DNA of 64,000 bases from Takakia lepidozioides (lineage: Eukaryota > Streptophyta > Takakiopsida > Takakiales > Takakiaceae), in the NCBI GenBank assembly GCA_030704615.1, contig CM060733.1, positions 9,176,001-9,240,000 of the forward strand, in the 5' to 3' direction. The notes under the pieces are model-generated. The model saw nothing but the letters and a program-made list of their open reading frames with translations. It was not told where the DNA came from and did not search any database. Shown in pieces: positions 49,200 to 60,411 of this stretch. Position 1 is the first letter of the stretch. Each line of letters begins with the position of its first letter. The translations under genes and the position numbers were made by a program.

Positions 49200-51476
49200 A
49201 TAAGCAGTATGAGTGAAGACTATATTCAGAGATGAATCAGTTCAATAAAAGGAAATACACTCGCGTATGAACGTTTCAGAGAAGTAGAATAGAAATGGAA
49301 TTGTTGTTTGGTCTAGAACATGTCATTTGAAGATTGTGTCTAATTATATAACCTCCACTGTACAGTGGAGGTTAGATGAGACACAGATGAAAAGGTCAGA
49401 CGGATGAATATTAGTGGATGAACATGGTTACGTGGATGAATAATTGTAATGACGGATGGATATGAGCATTGACGCGACTGTCCAGTGGAGGTCCACGACT
49501 TCAGGTATAACGAAATACAGAAATCGGAGAGTATTGGACTGTAATTTCTAAACATGCAGATGACAAATAAGTAGATTTTCCTGTAAAGTATAGAAAACAC
49601 ATAGATGTCTTAATATTTTCTACGGGTGAAAATGCAGTTCACACGAGAGATTATGGAAATTCAGAGAGTTACACCTGCAATGGCCGCAGAGGTACTGGAT
49701 GCTCAGAGAGGTGCAGTATGGGAAGCGAGGTGGGAGATGACCAGAGAGGTGCGGGAAACACAATCTGCAAGTGAGAGGTATGGAGATAGAAGTTTGAACA
49801 GTTTGCACTCAGACCTTATATAGAGGTGGAAACCAGGTTGCCCGCTAGAACTCCTCCAATGGGATAGTGCGATACATTGTCTCCCGGATCGATTTCCATC
49901 GCCGTTGATATCCGGTATGGCCACAATCGAACGGGTCTGGATGGTGCATGAGTGCACTCTTTGACCGATTTCGGAAAAGAGTGTCATTTACTGGTAGATC
50001 CCTATGTAACAATTATGATGCCAGAAAGATAACGGCCGATAACGGTGGTTCAATGGTCTCGCACTCGTGCTTATAAAGCAGTACGTATTTCGCATTCAAT
50101 GCTGTCCAAGTGGATGATGGCCTGACGCCGATGACAAGGTGCAACTATGACACTCGGCCGAGAATGCGGCAGGCGTAAATGAGTGACAGAGGAAATATTC
50201 CAAGCCTTAATCCGCCGAATGTAGACATGGTCAGGAGCAATAATTCCCAGCGGCAAAACGCCGCAAGAGGATCTGACTTGTACATTTCATTTATCGTTAC
50301 GTGTGGGGTGTGGGAAATATCCCACGGGGTTATAATTGATGATCCTGTGCAAGGGATCATTAACGTCATATTTTCTCGTTCATTCATCTGTTTTTTTTCA
50401 TCTAGTCATTCGTAAAATGGATGGATAGAATGGAAAAGATGAATTGGATGATATTTGCATGGATGTTGGATGGAACACGCGCGACCGTTCGATTCGAAAG
50501 GACGCGATGGTTCAGATCCTTTGCGACGGCACCATATAAGGTCGTTCAGCCCACCCTTTCGCCACTCCATTGTGTACGCGAAAGCGCTGCGGAAGTGGTA
50601 AGACCGAGTAGCGCTAGAAAAGAGAGAGTTCTGAAGAGCGGAGAGCGTGAAGAGCAGAGACTGTGTTGTGCAAGGTGCCGTGAGAGTTGAGAGAAGAGAG
50701 CGTGCAGTTCAGTGCAGCGTGAGAGTGCAGTGGAGGAAATGAAGCAAACAACGGATTCAAGTGCAGACAGGAGACGGGAAGGAAGTAGAGCGTAAGGGAG
50801 AGCGGAGCGGAGCGGTGGAAGCTTAAGGGTCAGGCGTTTCAGGTCAGCAACAGGGGCACCGAAATGGCTCACGCATCTAGTAGGTAATGTTCTCGTTTAC
50901 GCATGTGGTTTGATGTCATTCTCTTTTGCTCGCTTGTCATTCTCTCATTCCCTCTTTGTTCTGTTTGTTGATTTGCTTTCCTTTTTTGTTTTGTTGTTGC
51001 TTTTGTTGGTCAGCATCGCCCACGTCGCTGTTGGTTTGCTTCTCTTCCTCACTCGCTTTCGTTCCAGAGGTTATAGAGCACCATTTGATTCTCGCATGTC
51101 ATGTTTCGTGAGTGTGTTGTCTTGTCTGATGCGGAGCATCTCTTTTCAATTCATGTGGTTCCAAAGCTGTTTCAATTAGTTTCAATTGATTAAATCTGTT
51201 TAGGTGTTTCAATGCATTGCTGCTTCTCTGCTGGTGGTTTGTATGGTGGTTGGTATGGGTGGTTTGTGGTCCTGGTTTACTGGTGTTGCTGGATTATTAG
51301 GGTTATGGATTAGGGTTATGGCGGGTTAGGATCATGGTTTTTAGGGATTGTTTTTCCGAATTTCCGATATTTGATAACGGGTTTTCTTCGGGGCTAGGCT
51401 TCTCTAGTAGACTAGTCTCCGTAGGCCACTAGACCTCTAGTAGACCTCCATAAACTCCGACAGGACAAACCACACG
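49200..51476. promoter_or_regulatory. Divergent upstream region of the gene block
   Basis: Lies between the minus-strand DUF7869 gene and the plus-strand gene series. TATA-like sequences are CTTATATAGAGG (about 49813) and ACCATATAAGG (about 50531). Purine-rich 5' UTR-like sequence at 50570-50860 follows the second. ATGGCTCACGCATCTAGTAG at 50864-50883, followed by a GTAATG donor, could be a tiny first exon (MAHASS). Two palindromes sit at 49350 and 49470. An inverted stretch GGAAATATCCCACGGGGTT...GATCATTAACGTC occurs near 50310-50370. The role is inferred from gene orientation only. Confidence 0.4.
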
Positions 51477-51619
51477 AACCTCGCCTGCCCAGTGGAGGTT
51501 CCTGCGTGTTACTATGCCAAGGCACAACATAAGGATGTATTGAGATAGACTTATGTAGGTCGTCGTCGACATCTGTAAGAGGCCAAGGAGACAGAATCCA
51601 GTAAGCATCAACAAAGCAG

Positions 51620-52077
51620 AAAACCAAGACGAATCATTGGTTGTATCGAAAACAAAAACCTGCAAGAAGAGATCCGAGAATCAAATATCAGATGTGGGCT
51701 CTGACGTGCGAACCTTCATAAATCCGGGCACTGACAAATCAATGTTCGAGGGAGTTATTCGACGGCAGACAATGGAGGAAACAGGGGAAGAGAAAGATAA
51801 AAGTGATGACTGTAATCTTCAGTCTGATTCAGATAATGACATTTCTGTAGGAGATAGTGAACAGTACCCGGGATCCGTCCTTCCGTCCTCTCCAGGATAC
51901 AGTCCTCACTCTCCTCAGTATGTAGTCCTTGTAAATTCTCCAGAATATGTCCCTGTAGATTCTCCTCAGTACGTCCCTGGAGATTCTCCAGAATACATCT
52001 CTGGAGATTCTCCGACATATACACCTAGAGAGTATTCCCCTGAAACCTTGAGGATGATTCGAGAGAGCCTCCTGTAG
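51620..52077 (+). CDS. Exon encoding RNA-polymerase-II-CTD-like Tyr-Ser-Pro repeats
   Basis: An exon of about 150 codons begins after a CAG acceptor at 51617-51619 and ends at TAG (52075-52077). The first half is acidic and Ser-rich (EETGEEKDKSDD). The second half, 51898-52050, is a run of Tyr-anchored Pro/Ser repeats: one heptad YSPHSPQ, one nine-residue YVVLVNSPE, then octads YVPVDSPQ, YVPGDSPE and YISGDSPT, ending YTPRE-YSPE. This resembles the heptad YSPTSPS of the largest Pol II subunit, with SP dipeptides in the Ser5-like position. It is not the Pol II gene itself; no RPB1 sequence is near. FCP1-type phosphatase-like domains lie 5-9 kb downstream on the same strand. The upstream exon and true start are not known. 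A palindrome (51477) lies in the presumed intron before it. Confidence 0.6.
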
Positions 52078-52431
52078 TTATTGTAGATACAAGAAAATGA
52101 AAAGATGAAACTCATCTTACAAAAGAATATCGATTTCTTGTAGAAATTATATATTCGTTATAGGAACAATTTTGAGACCGCATGATGTATGGAATGGCGA
52201 GACGAGCCTTCTCTGAATTAATGTATTATTCTTCTTATAAGTGAAATCGTTTTTTCCTCCTGAATTGAACTCTTTTATCTGTCAGCTATGAGCGTATGAA
52301 TTGTTGAACCTCCACTGAACCGTGGAGGTTACTGTCCTGGGAATCTTGTATGGTTGTCATGATATGTGTCTGAGGACCGAGGTGGTTTGTTCTGTGGACA
52401 ACAACATTACCCCGAGGGATTGTATTGTTGG

Positions 52432-55400
52432 AATGTGCAAACCTATCTGTGGTTCATTTGTTACTCGAAAATCTCCGAATTTCAAGAATGATCACCTGGC
52501 AATTTTTGAGCTGAACCCGGAGATCACAGAATGGGGCATTGTACCCGTTGGCACACCTCCGGACCATAAGTTCCGGTTCCAATACAAGATTGGTGTAGAG
52601 GTAGCCGAGCTCAAATATGCAGATGTGGTCGACGTAGAGCTGGAGATGGATGTGGAATTTCCGATGTTGGTAATGTTCATGATGGAAGATGGTAGATTTC
52701 CCAGAACGTTTGGCTTCAAACTGGAGGTACAAATTCTAAGGAAGGCCATGATGAGAGAGTCCATTCGAGCGGGGTTCACATATTGCGACGAGGGGACTCA
52801 ATTTACAGATGAAGGTTTTTGCATGGCTTGGGGTATTTTCTTGGATGTGCTTTACTTAAAGGGTAAGGAGATTGCAAAGACGCGGGAGGAGGAGGCTGCA
52901 AGAGCGAAGCCAAAGAAGGGAAAACGGAAATCCATTGACGCCGGTGGTGATGACAATGAAGCCGGTACATCAGGGGGAACGAAGAAACAAAAGGAGGAGA
53001 TGGATCCTGCGTTCATGACAGACACCAAGAAACCCAAGGCTGCAGACATATTCGACAAAGACAAGTGTGAGAAGATGCTGGAGAGGCTGGAGCAAGACTA
53101 CAAGGACATGTTTCCTTTTGGGTTTGAGGCGACCCAGGACGTCAAAGTTTCCATGATGGAGCTTGCTCCCAAGGATATGGTGTATAGGCCCCTAAATGTG
53201 AAGCACAAAGACGAAGTCAAAGCGCGTCTTTACCAGCTCCGGGTGTTTGACTCCAAACATCCAGTTTATTTGATTCCCGCAAACCCCGAGAAGCCTATGG
53301 AGGTTTCTAGTTCGAAACCTCGAAACTGGAAGGAGGTGGAAAATTCCAGATTCTTCGTCATCGGTGGACAACACACGATCATTGCTGCCAAGGTAAATTT
53401 CCCGACAAAATCCAATTTTTGTAACAACATAAACCTCCACTGGACAGTGGAGGTTCATGAACTTTAAACAACATGCTTGTTAGGTCGATATCATTTCTGA
53501 CCTTATTCAATTCTGTTGCAGGAACTTGTGCAAGACGTAGACGACGACAATCTTAAGAAGTACTACACTGACTGGCCCTCAAAGATTATATGATCAAAGG
53601 ATCTGATGAGGCTCGTGAAGCTATCTAAGCTCCTAAACGACCCGAATAAGGCGCAGAGATTTGACACAACATTTCCCGAGAAAGTTGCACATGCCCGAAA
53701 TTTCTTCGAGCTGAGGGGGAGGCCGAAAAAGTACAACGATCACACAACGAAGTCGGAGACTAGACAATGGAAGGTAAATGATTCATTGTGTTTTCCGTTC
53801 CTTTTGCTAGAGAACCAAAATATTCTCAAGCTTGGATTTAATGTGACGAACGGAGACCGCATTACGAATCAAGAGACAATACAAAAATAGCTTCATAAGG
53901 GAGGGTGCTACAATGAACGAGCGGGATGGTTCAGCATTATGTTCTCTACCTGTAACAGTTCCGCAAATGTGCCGCAAAAATACTTGAAACATCATATGAT
54001 CATGAAAACGTGATGTTGCGGAGAACGCTTCTAAAACTTTTCATGCTCATTGGGTTTTTCAAGGATTTTCTAGGTACACTCTTGGAACTATTCCTGGTGG
54101 AGAACATGAACTGATTGGACAAATTTGACTTGGAGGAGCACCGCATTCCGAAGCAGGAGACACTACAGAAAGAGCTTCAAATTACAAGGCACAACAAGAT
54201 GGACGGAGATGAATTCACAATCGAATCATCACTTGTTGTATAGTATAATTGACAAGATAGTTGTGACTATTGTTTCATCTCAAGATTAATATCAAATATT
54301 GAATGAAATGTCTAACTTTGGCCCTGATAATTTTCGTAGGAATTTATGCAAGCATGTCAACTCATACTGGAGATAAGTAGCGTGAAGGAGGCCATGGTTC
54401 TGGTTCTCTGTGACGAAGACGTATGGAACCTGTGGGAGGAGGTTTTCAAACAGTGGGAACAAGGGAAGCTTATTGATATTTTCGGGATTCAGTGCAAGGG
54501 TGAACAGCTACCGTTGAATAAAAACCGCTATCGCGAAACTGCAAGGACTTAATAGCAGGCAGTTGAAAAGAGTGGCGGAGAAAATCCTAAACATAGACAT
54601 TTGCATTCGGGGAACGAAATTCAAGGGCGCGGACAAATCCAAAAACACAATGAGCGCGTATATTGACCAAATGAAATTGTGACGGTTTATTATCGACGAT
54701 GTAATGGAAGTCTTAGGGTGGCCTCAGAGGAGCAAACAGAACCCGGAACCGTATACCAAACAAGAGTGGGGTGATGTTAAAAAAAAAATACAACTTCAAC
54801 AAAGCTGAGTTTGAAACATTTCGTGATAGGCTCGGGAACGACTACATTGTTAGCAAACAGAAGATGAATATGGAGACGCAGCCAATGACTGATGCCTTCA
54901 AGAAGTATGTCTTGTCGTGCAAGCAGATCTTTGAGGATAACTAGAATGCCCTGGCGATTCTACGCACGAGCTTCAGGTCCCATTACACACAGCTGGGGGG
55001 AAACCAGAAATTTGCTGATGCCAGATCACGGTTGGGACTTGCACCAAAGAATCGGTTCAATGACATATCCATGGTGTTCGTCAATACAGTTTGTGATGAT
55101 GACTCTGTTGTCTTCGAGACAAAGGACTACTCAAATATCTTGGATGCTTTTGTGGCTTGGCAGCTCATGTCCAGTGCTTTTGTGTTTTTCTCCACACAAA
55201 AATCATCGGGAAATCTTGTGTCATACATCTGAAATGGCCCTGGATCAAAATCGTTTATTATCCGACAGGGTTATTACATTCCCGGCGAGTTTGAATCACC
55301 TTATAAGAGCTGCACTACTATTTTCTCCCGGACGGTCCTCTGCCTCAACTACGTATTTCCGGCAACAGCTGAGGAGATGGTGAATCCGGACGACCACATT

Positions 55401-55604
55401 CAAACTGTTTTGTTATCGCCGGACCCAATTAATCCCGTTATCCAAGGACCAGATGTAGACCCGACCTTCGCAGGAGATGGAGTGCAGGACTTACAATCAT
55501 GAGCTGAGGACAGACACCTACGATTACCTGGTTTTTTTTTTTTGCAGGGACGGGATATCTTGTGTGAACATTTCGGAGGACTGGCAATGACATACGTTCT
55601 GCTT
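52432..55604 (+). pseudogene. ParB/sulfiredoxin-like protein, broken
   Basis: Exons about 52432-53392, 53522-53773 and 54340 onward join in phase 0, with a further short exon to 55604. The first has a basic low-complexity linker (KPKKGKRKSIDAGG) followed by a ParB/Srx-like core: NVKHKDEVKARLYQLRVFD and FFVIGGQHTIIAAK, the latter like the ParB GGQHR-type nucleotide-binding box. The remainder is helical and unknown. Stops at about 53591 (TGA), 54680 (TGA), 54942 (TAG), 55230 (TGA) and 55501 (TGA), a frameshift near 54520 and an A-run indel near 54780 break the frame. The start is uncertain, as the frame is open from 52322. ParB-fold proteins act as CTPases or nucleases in bacteria; similar eukaryotic proteins have no assigned role that I can cite. 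It might be the 5' part of one very long gene with the exons that follow. Confidence 0.55.
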
Positions 55605-55896
55605 GTAAGCGGATTCTGCATCTTGGAATTGTCTGTGTTTCAGTTTTCCGGATTTAACTCTCGTATTATTGACGTTGTCGGAAAAGCGTGTTTAACCTGT
55701 GTCTGATTGTTCCATTTTGTACCTCCATTGGGCAGTGGAGGTTCATGTTATTGGAGTTGTGGGTGTTTTGGGTGTTTGTTATTCTGCGGATTGGTGTGTT
55801 TGGTAGTTGTCTCAAAAGAAAGCCTAACCCTTTCAATCTATCGATGGTTGGTGTTCGTCGGATTTATTTTGATATCATTGTTTGGTTTCATTGCAG

Positions 55897-56512
55897 GAAA
55901 GAAATATTCGTGTGCTCGACATAAGCTTTGTAACAAAAAAGAAATTTTGTAGAAGCAAGGTGGAGGCCTATTTCAGGACCCTCCAGATTGACAATCAGAC
56001 TATTGCAGGAGACGGAGACTCACTGCAGGATGACGGAGTGGACGAAGAAGATGATGATGAAGGACACGACAAGGATCAGGACGAGGAAATGGAGGAGAAA
56101 CAAGAAGAGGACAACGCGGAGGAGAAAGACGAAGATGAGAACATGGAAATCGTCAACGGAGTCCAGGGGCAGATGCGGCTAATGTTGGAAAGGGAAAGAG
56201 AGGGCCAGGAAATTTCACGGTTGGATAATCTAGGTAGTACTCCAAATACCCAAGAACACGTTGCGCCACAAGATGTACACAATCTGGACAGCTCTTCCTC
56301 CAGTTCCGTTAACACCACGAATTAGAATCCGGCTTCTCCAAGTGGACAAGAAGCGACATCGACGGAGTTAGTTGAAACCCTCGGTCAAGGGTTCACACCT
56401 GTGGAAGGTGACGAGCCATTGATTATGTCACCGGATCCCATTAACAATCGTCGTGAGCTGGTGTCCCAGAATGTCACCCAGGATCTGGTTCTGGATGTAG
56501 GTAACGAATGAC
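55897..56512 (+). pseudogene. Acidic exon of unknown function
   Basis: After a CAG acceptor (55894-55896) the frame reads ERNIRVLDISFVTKKKFCRS, then a strongly acidic stretch (about 56030-56150) of Asp/Glu repeats, a Ser-run, and one in-frame TAG (about 56323). It continues to a likely donor GTAGGT or GTAACG at about 56495-56502. Near the end EPLIMSPDPINN echoes LSPDPINPVI at about 55411-55440 in the ParB-like gene, so this exon may be a paralogous C-terminal piece. No domain is recognised. The intron before it (55605-55896) holds a palindrome at 55721. Confidence 0.45.
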
Positions 56513-56756
56513 AATTAGTGAAAGTTTATTCGTACACACTTCTGAATACACTATGACAATATTGTAATTATACATACTTGTGAGTGGAATAATCCGAATG
56601 TTATTTCCATATTACAATATTATATATAATCCCAATGTTTTTCCCATATCCGTCTTTCTGGACTTCCGAATAAAGCATATTTCCACCCGGATACATATTT
56701 CCGTTCGCACACCTTTGTGGACAGCCACTAACCGATTTGGATAACTTTTCTTGTAG

Positions 56757-57008
56757 ATCCAAGAATCCAATTCGGAAGAAATGACACACACAAGAAAAAG
56801 ATCAAATGACACTCAAACGGTGAAGAGACACGTGGATCTGATAGTGAGGGCCAGGTCACCTGAGCCGGTTCCGCAAGTAACCTCCACTGTCCAGTTGACG
56901 TTGCCATCAAGGGACGCAGGGATTGAGTCGGAGAATCCTCCTACGCGCGGGGAAGGAGAAGAGACAGAGCACCACAATCACGTAATCCAACAACAGATCC
57001 CGATTCGG
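56757..57008 (+). CDS. Duplicated phase-0 exon, copy 1
   Basis: An 84-codon exon between a TAG acceptor (56754-56756) and a GT donor (57009), phase 0 at both ends. It reads IQESNSEEMTHTRKRSNDTQ then TVKRHVDLIVRARSPEPVPQ, rich in Arg, Thr and Glu. It is homologous to the exon at 57149. A 24-base palindrome copy (56879-56902) lies inside the open frame after PEPVPQ, encoding VTSTVQLT. It could be a retained mini-intron (GT at 56877, AG at 56919, 43 bases) or an exonised copy. No known domain. Confidence 0.5.
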
Positions 57009-57148
57009 GTAAAACATTGGCTTTTTTCTTATTACTCTTATTATTGGTCTTTCAGTCTCATCTTCGGTATTGCTCAATTCGGTAATTTTGTCATCATTTT
57101 GGACCACCATAGTCGTCATCCGTGGGATTTTTTATTAATTTCCTGTAG

Positions 57149-57394
57149 ATTCGTGAGACGACGTCTGAGGAGATCAAACACACGAGGACCGACTCCATCG
57201 ACACTGAGACAGTGAAGAGAAGAGTGGATCGAACAATTACTGCCATTCTATCTGAGCCGGTCATACAAGTTACCTCCACTGGACAGTCGAGGTTGCCATC
57301 TGGCTCCACAGAGAAGGACGATAACGTTGGACGTAGAGATGGGAAAGAGGAGGAGCAACCTGCCCAGGGATCTCAGCGGCCCACTCCAAAAACG
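57149..57394 (+). CDS. Duplicated phase-0 exon, copy 2
   Basis: An 82-codon exon from a TAG acceptor (57146-57148) to a GTAATG donor (57395), phase 0 at both ends, starting IRETTSEEIKHTRTDSIDTE then TVKRRVDRTI. It matches the exon 392 bases upstream over its first half and carries a palindrome copy (57271-57294) at the same relative position, after SEPVIQ. Because both exons are symmetric, the duplication adds residues without shifting the frame. It leads directly into the first phosphatase-like domain. Confidence 0.5.
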
Positions 57395-57481
57395 GTAATG
57401 ATTTCAACTCCATTCTTCCGTTTATCTACTTTGGGATTTCTCAAATTGAAATTAATAATGAACTCTTCTGTTATTCCACAG

Positions 57482-58291
57482 GACAACATGCATTACCCTC
57501 CAGTTGACTATTCCCTTTCTGTCAATCCAAACGATCTGCATTCCCTTCCTTGGGGACCGAACGGATGCCGGCCAGGATACTATGTCCTGGTTCTGGACAT
57601 CGGTTATCTTTGTGAGGTTTTCCTAAAGGATGGAAAGAAAACACCTCCTGCTACCCAGCCTTGTATCTCCGCAGGGAAATTCAAGTTAGCTACGTGAAAT
57701 GGTCTTGACGAATTCGTTAAGTGGGCCGTCAAAAAGTTTGCCGTTTGTTTTTGGAACACTGGACCTGAAATGAACGTCGAGACTATCGCCAAGGCCGTGT
57801 TTGGGAAGTACTATTTCCAGGTCAGAACTTACAGCAGTGAGAATTTCGTCATGCATAGATCGACATTCAACGAAAAATAGCCCAAAGCTTCCAAAAATCC
57901 CATCTACTTTAAACGTCTTTACGACATTTTCGCTGAGGAAGACCCGACGGCTTACAAATCCAATACTCTCCTCATCGACACTGTAGACAATATGTACAAG
58001 TCCTACTTAAACCCGTTAGGACATACCATCTTCCTTCCAAAATATAAGGCGCGTGTGGACCCTGACAGGGATAAATTTCTACTGGAAGAGCTCAAGCCTC
58101 ACCTTAACATGTTCCGGTTATCGGGGATGGATGTCATGCCGTTCAACGACCTACATCCTTTCGGCGTTTCGAAGGATTTCTTCGAGGACGACCCAGCGGT
58201 CAAATTTCTTAGAGACTTTGATTATAGGTGGCAGAAGTTTCTTAGCAATCTCGAGTTGCATGCCGCTGCATTGGGACATAAAATATTTTAA
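57482..58291 (+). pseudogene. FCP1/SCP-like HAD phosphatase domain 1, degenerate
   Basis: The exon after CAG (57479-57481) starts DNMHYPPVDYSLSVNPNDLH. The strand-one motif is YVLVLDIGYLCEV (about 57579-57615), where plant FCP-type proteins have a DLNG or DLDET loop; only the first Asp remains. FAVCFWNTGPEM corresponds to the W-S/T motif II. TLLIDTVDNMYKSYLNPLG is the motif with the usual DD pair changed to DT. Stops TGA (57697) and TAG (57879) interrupt it, and a TAA ends it at 58291 before a palindrome-bearing region. With the DD pair lost it is unlikely to be catalytic even if translated. The active family removes phosphate from Ser-Pro sites, classically in the Pol II CTD. Confidence 0.65.
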
Positions 58292-58411
58292 CTGAGTTTG
58301 GTGAACCTCGACTGTCCAGTGGACGTTCTTGTTCACTTTCCTGGTGTCGGTTTTTCCAATGCATTGTACTGTTCCCTTTTATCATCCTAGTTATGAATGA
58401 CTCTCTGGCAG

Positions 58412-59086
58412 ATTGGAGCACCTGTTTCTCCTCCTGCGCAAGGGTTGCGTTTGATTATTTTTGACGTGAATGGAGTCTTGTGCAAAATCTTGAAGCACCA
58501 GAAGAGCTACAATGTCCCCTGGTTTTCAGAATCGGACTACAGAATTCCAGCTCTTGTCGGATTCCGAAATATCGCGAAGTGTGTCTATGATGTACAAGAA
58601 CTTGCAGCCCATCCTGGATTTTTTGCTTCGTGGTCTACCTCAACCGGCCTTCGTTATGTCTCAAGAGGATTGTATTTCATGCCCTACTAATTCGGTTCAC
58701 TCTCAATTCAAATCAGGATTGGACCCTCCTCATTTGTTTTTGAAGCCACTGGTCAAGGTCTGGAAGGATTTGGTGGGCAATACACCAAGAGTAACACTCT
58801 GCTCATTGACGACACCGCCATGAAGTGTGTATTGAACCCGCCCGACTCATGTCTTGTTCTCAAACCGTTCCAGACCGTTGAGACTGATGGTTGCTATCTT
58901 CTCAAGGTTCTTCAGACCTATTTGCTTGGAATGAGGAAACATCCCACTGTTTCAAGCTATCTTAGGAAAAAAAGGATAGGGTTGAGTCTTTTTCCCCATG
59001 TTTCAAACGATCCCAAGTTTAGCCCACTCTGGGATTTTATTGAGGACAACGGTTTTAAGAGTCTCAGATATGATACTTCAAAATAA
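58412..59086 (+). pseudogene. FCP1/SCP-like HAD phosphatase domain 2
   Basis: The exon after CAG (58409-58411). The strand-one motif is LRLIIFDVNGVLCKI, with Asp at 58463-58465, like the DLNG variant of plant FCP-type proteins. ASWSTSTGLRYVSRG is motif II. TLLIDDTAMKCVLNPPDSC (about 58793-58850) has the conserved DD pair and the NPP that follows. One in-frame TAA at about 58688 separates the halves; it would be Gln if C-to-T. The tail to 59086 (SYLRKKRIGLSLFPHV) is unknown. Of the three domains this one keeps most catalytic positions, though the second Asp of DxD is Asn. Confidence 0.68.
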
Positions 59087-59352
59087 ATTATTTTTTATCA
59101 ATCCCATCTCACTCGAGCTATTGAATATCTTCATGGTTTCTCTTTTTCATTTCCTTGTAATCACACACATGAAAGATATGGTACTCTCATTTTGATTCTT
59201 TTTCAGTTGAATTCTTGACGCACATTCCGGGCAATCCCAAGACTCTGATACAGACCTTCATACGGGGACAAGACTATATCTAGTGACCTCCATTGTTCAG
59301 TGGAGGTTCGCATTCGTGCATTCCCGGATTTATGATTATGTCTCTTTGGCAG

Positions 59353-60301
59353 GTTCAAAGAGATGCTGACAACGTCATCGGTTCCTCAAGTCCCCTGAAG
59401 GAACCCTCCGGATCAGCTATGAGTCGGAGTATTGACGGCTTTCCGAGGGTTCACGATGGTGCTCAAATTGAGGATGGATCCACTGTCAAACCCTTGTCCT
59501 CCCGGGAAGCGGGCGACACTTTTCTCCTCTCGGGTCCTCCTGGGGGTAAAGCCCAAGGTGTAGGTGAAGAACACAAATATCCCGGAGACTTTATCGACCT
59601 TTCCCAACATTCCTCACCCTCCCTGTTTAGTACGCAGGGTCTGGTCTATCCAACCGTCGGGGACTCGGCTACGGCTCCGCTGCACCTGCTTCTGTCTCTT
59701 CCTCGCATATCTCCCCAGCACGAGGGTTGGACAGCCCAAATCCGCAGGAGTCAGGTGACTTAAACTCATTTCTCGCTCCTTGCTCATTCTCCTAGTTTCA
59801 CTTAGTTTGGGGTCTGATATTTCATCTGTCGCTCCAGGTAAGAAAATCTGCAGATTATGACCTTCCTGTCAAACGACGTCTGCATTGGAATGCAGTTCCG
59901 AGGTAAATTATTCCTTCGTTGCGTTTTCATTCCATCCAGGATGTCGAGTGCTCAAGGGACAATTTTCTGTACTTGCCTGTTGTTGTCCCTCCACTTCTCC
60001 TCTCGTTCAATGGCAAAACATCTCTAACATCGACACAGCATGACCCTGAACTGCTCGCACAATGTTCTGCACCAAAGAGGCGAAAAACAGCCCCCGAGCC
60101 ATTTCCTTCCTTTATAGGGAATCATTCCAAAGGACAAAAGGCTGACAAGAAAAAAAGAGCGGACTCCAAACACATGAGGACTCCCTCGGATGTTGTGGCG
60201 CCTCGTCAATCCAAGCCCGCGGGAATCCACTGATCTTCTGCAAGACATTCCAATAAGGCTTCAATGGTACATTTCAAAACAATTTCTCCACTTTCGTTTA
60301 C

Positions 60302-60333
<32 letters not shown>

Positions 60334-60411
60334 CTGTCCCAAACTAACTCCGTAATTACTATACAAGCGAGTATGGAGCCGCATAACTTCTTGAATGCGC
60401 CTCCCGACAAG
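59353..60411 (+). CDS. Linker exons between phosphatase-like domains 2 and 3
   Basis: Four pieces with plausible splice borders. 59353-59757 is Ser/Pro/Gly-rich, starting VQRDADNVIGSSSPLKEPSG. About 59857-59901 is short (YDLPVKRRLHWNAVPR), flanked by CAG and GTAAAT. About 59941-60231 contains a possible nuclear localisation signal (PKRRKTAP) and a basic end (KADKKKRADSKHMR). About 60367-60411 reads MEPHNFLNAPPDK. No domain is recognised. A run of 30 T at 60304-60333 lies between the last two. The intron 60412-60610 after it holds a palindrome. The sequence is predicted disordered. The exon order is inferred; I cannot show they are joined. Confidence 0.4.
60304..60333. repeat. Run of 30 T
   Basis: An uninterrupted homopolymer of 30 T between two linker exons. 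On the minus strand this is a 30-A tail, which could mark the 3' end of a processed retroposed sequence, though none is recognised beside it. Its length may be an assembly artefact. Confidence 0.7.

Noticed and set aside
51898-52050. Fragment of the RNA polymerase II largest subunit
   Set aside because: Only the Tyr/Ser-Pro repeat resembles it. Repeat length varies between 7 and 9 residues and no RPB1 core sequence is present.
43859-55503. TGA used as a sense codon
   Set aside because: Many in-frame TGA codons suggested it, but TAG and TAA also interrupt frames, and intact genes here (MOS4, PP2C) end in TGA. C-to-T decay is simpler.
56877-56919. 43-base mini-intron at the palindrome
   Set aside because: GT and AG are present in both duplicated exons, but 43 bases is below usual plant intron size and removal would shift the frame. 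It is kept only as an open question.
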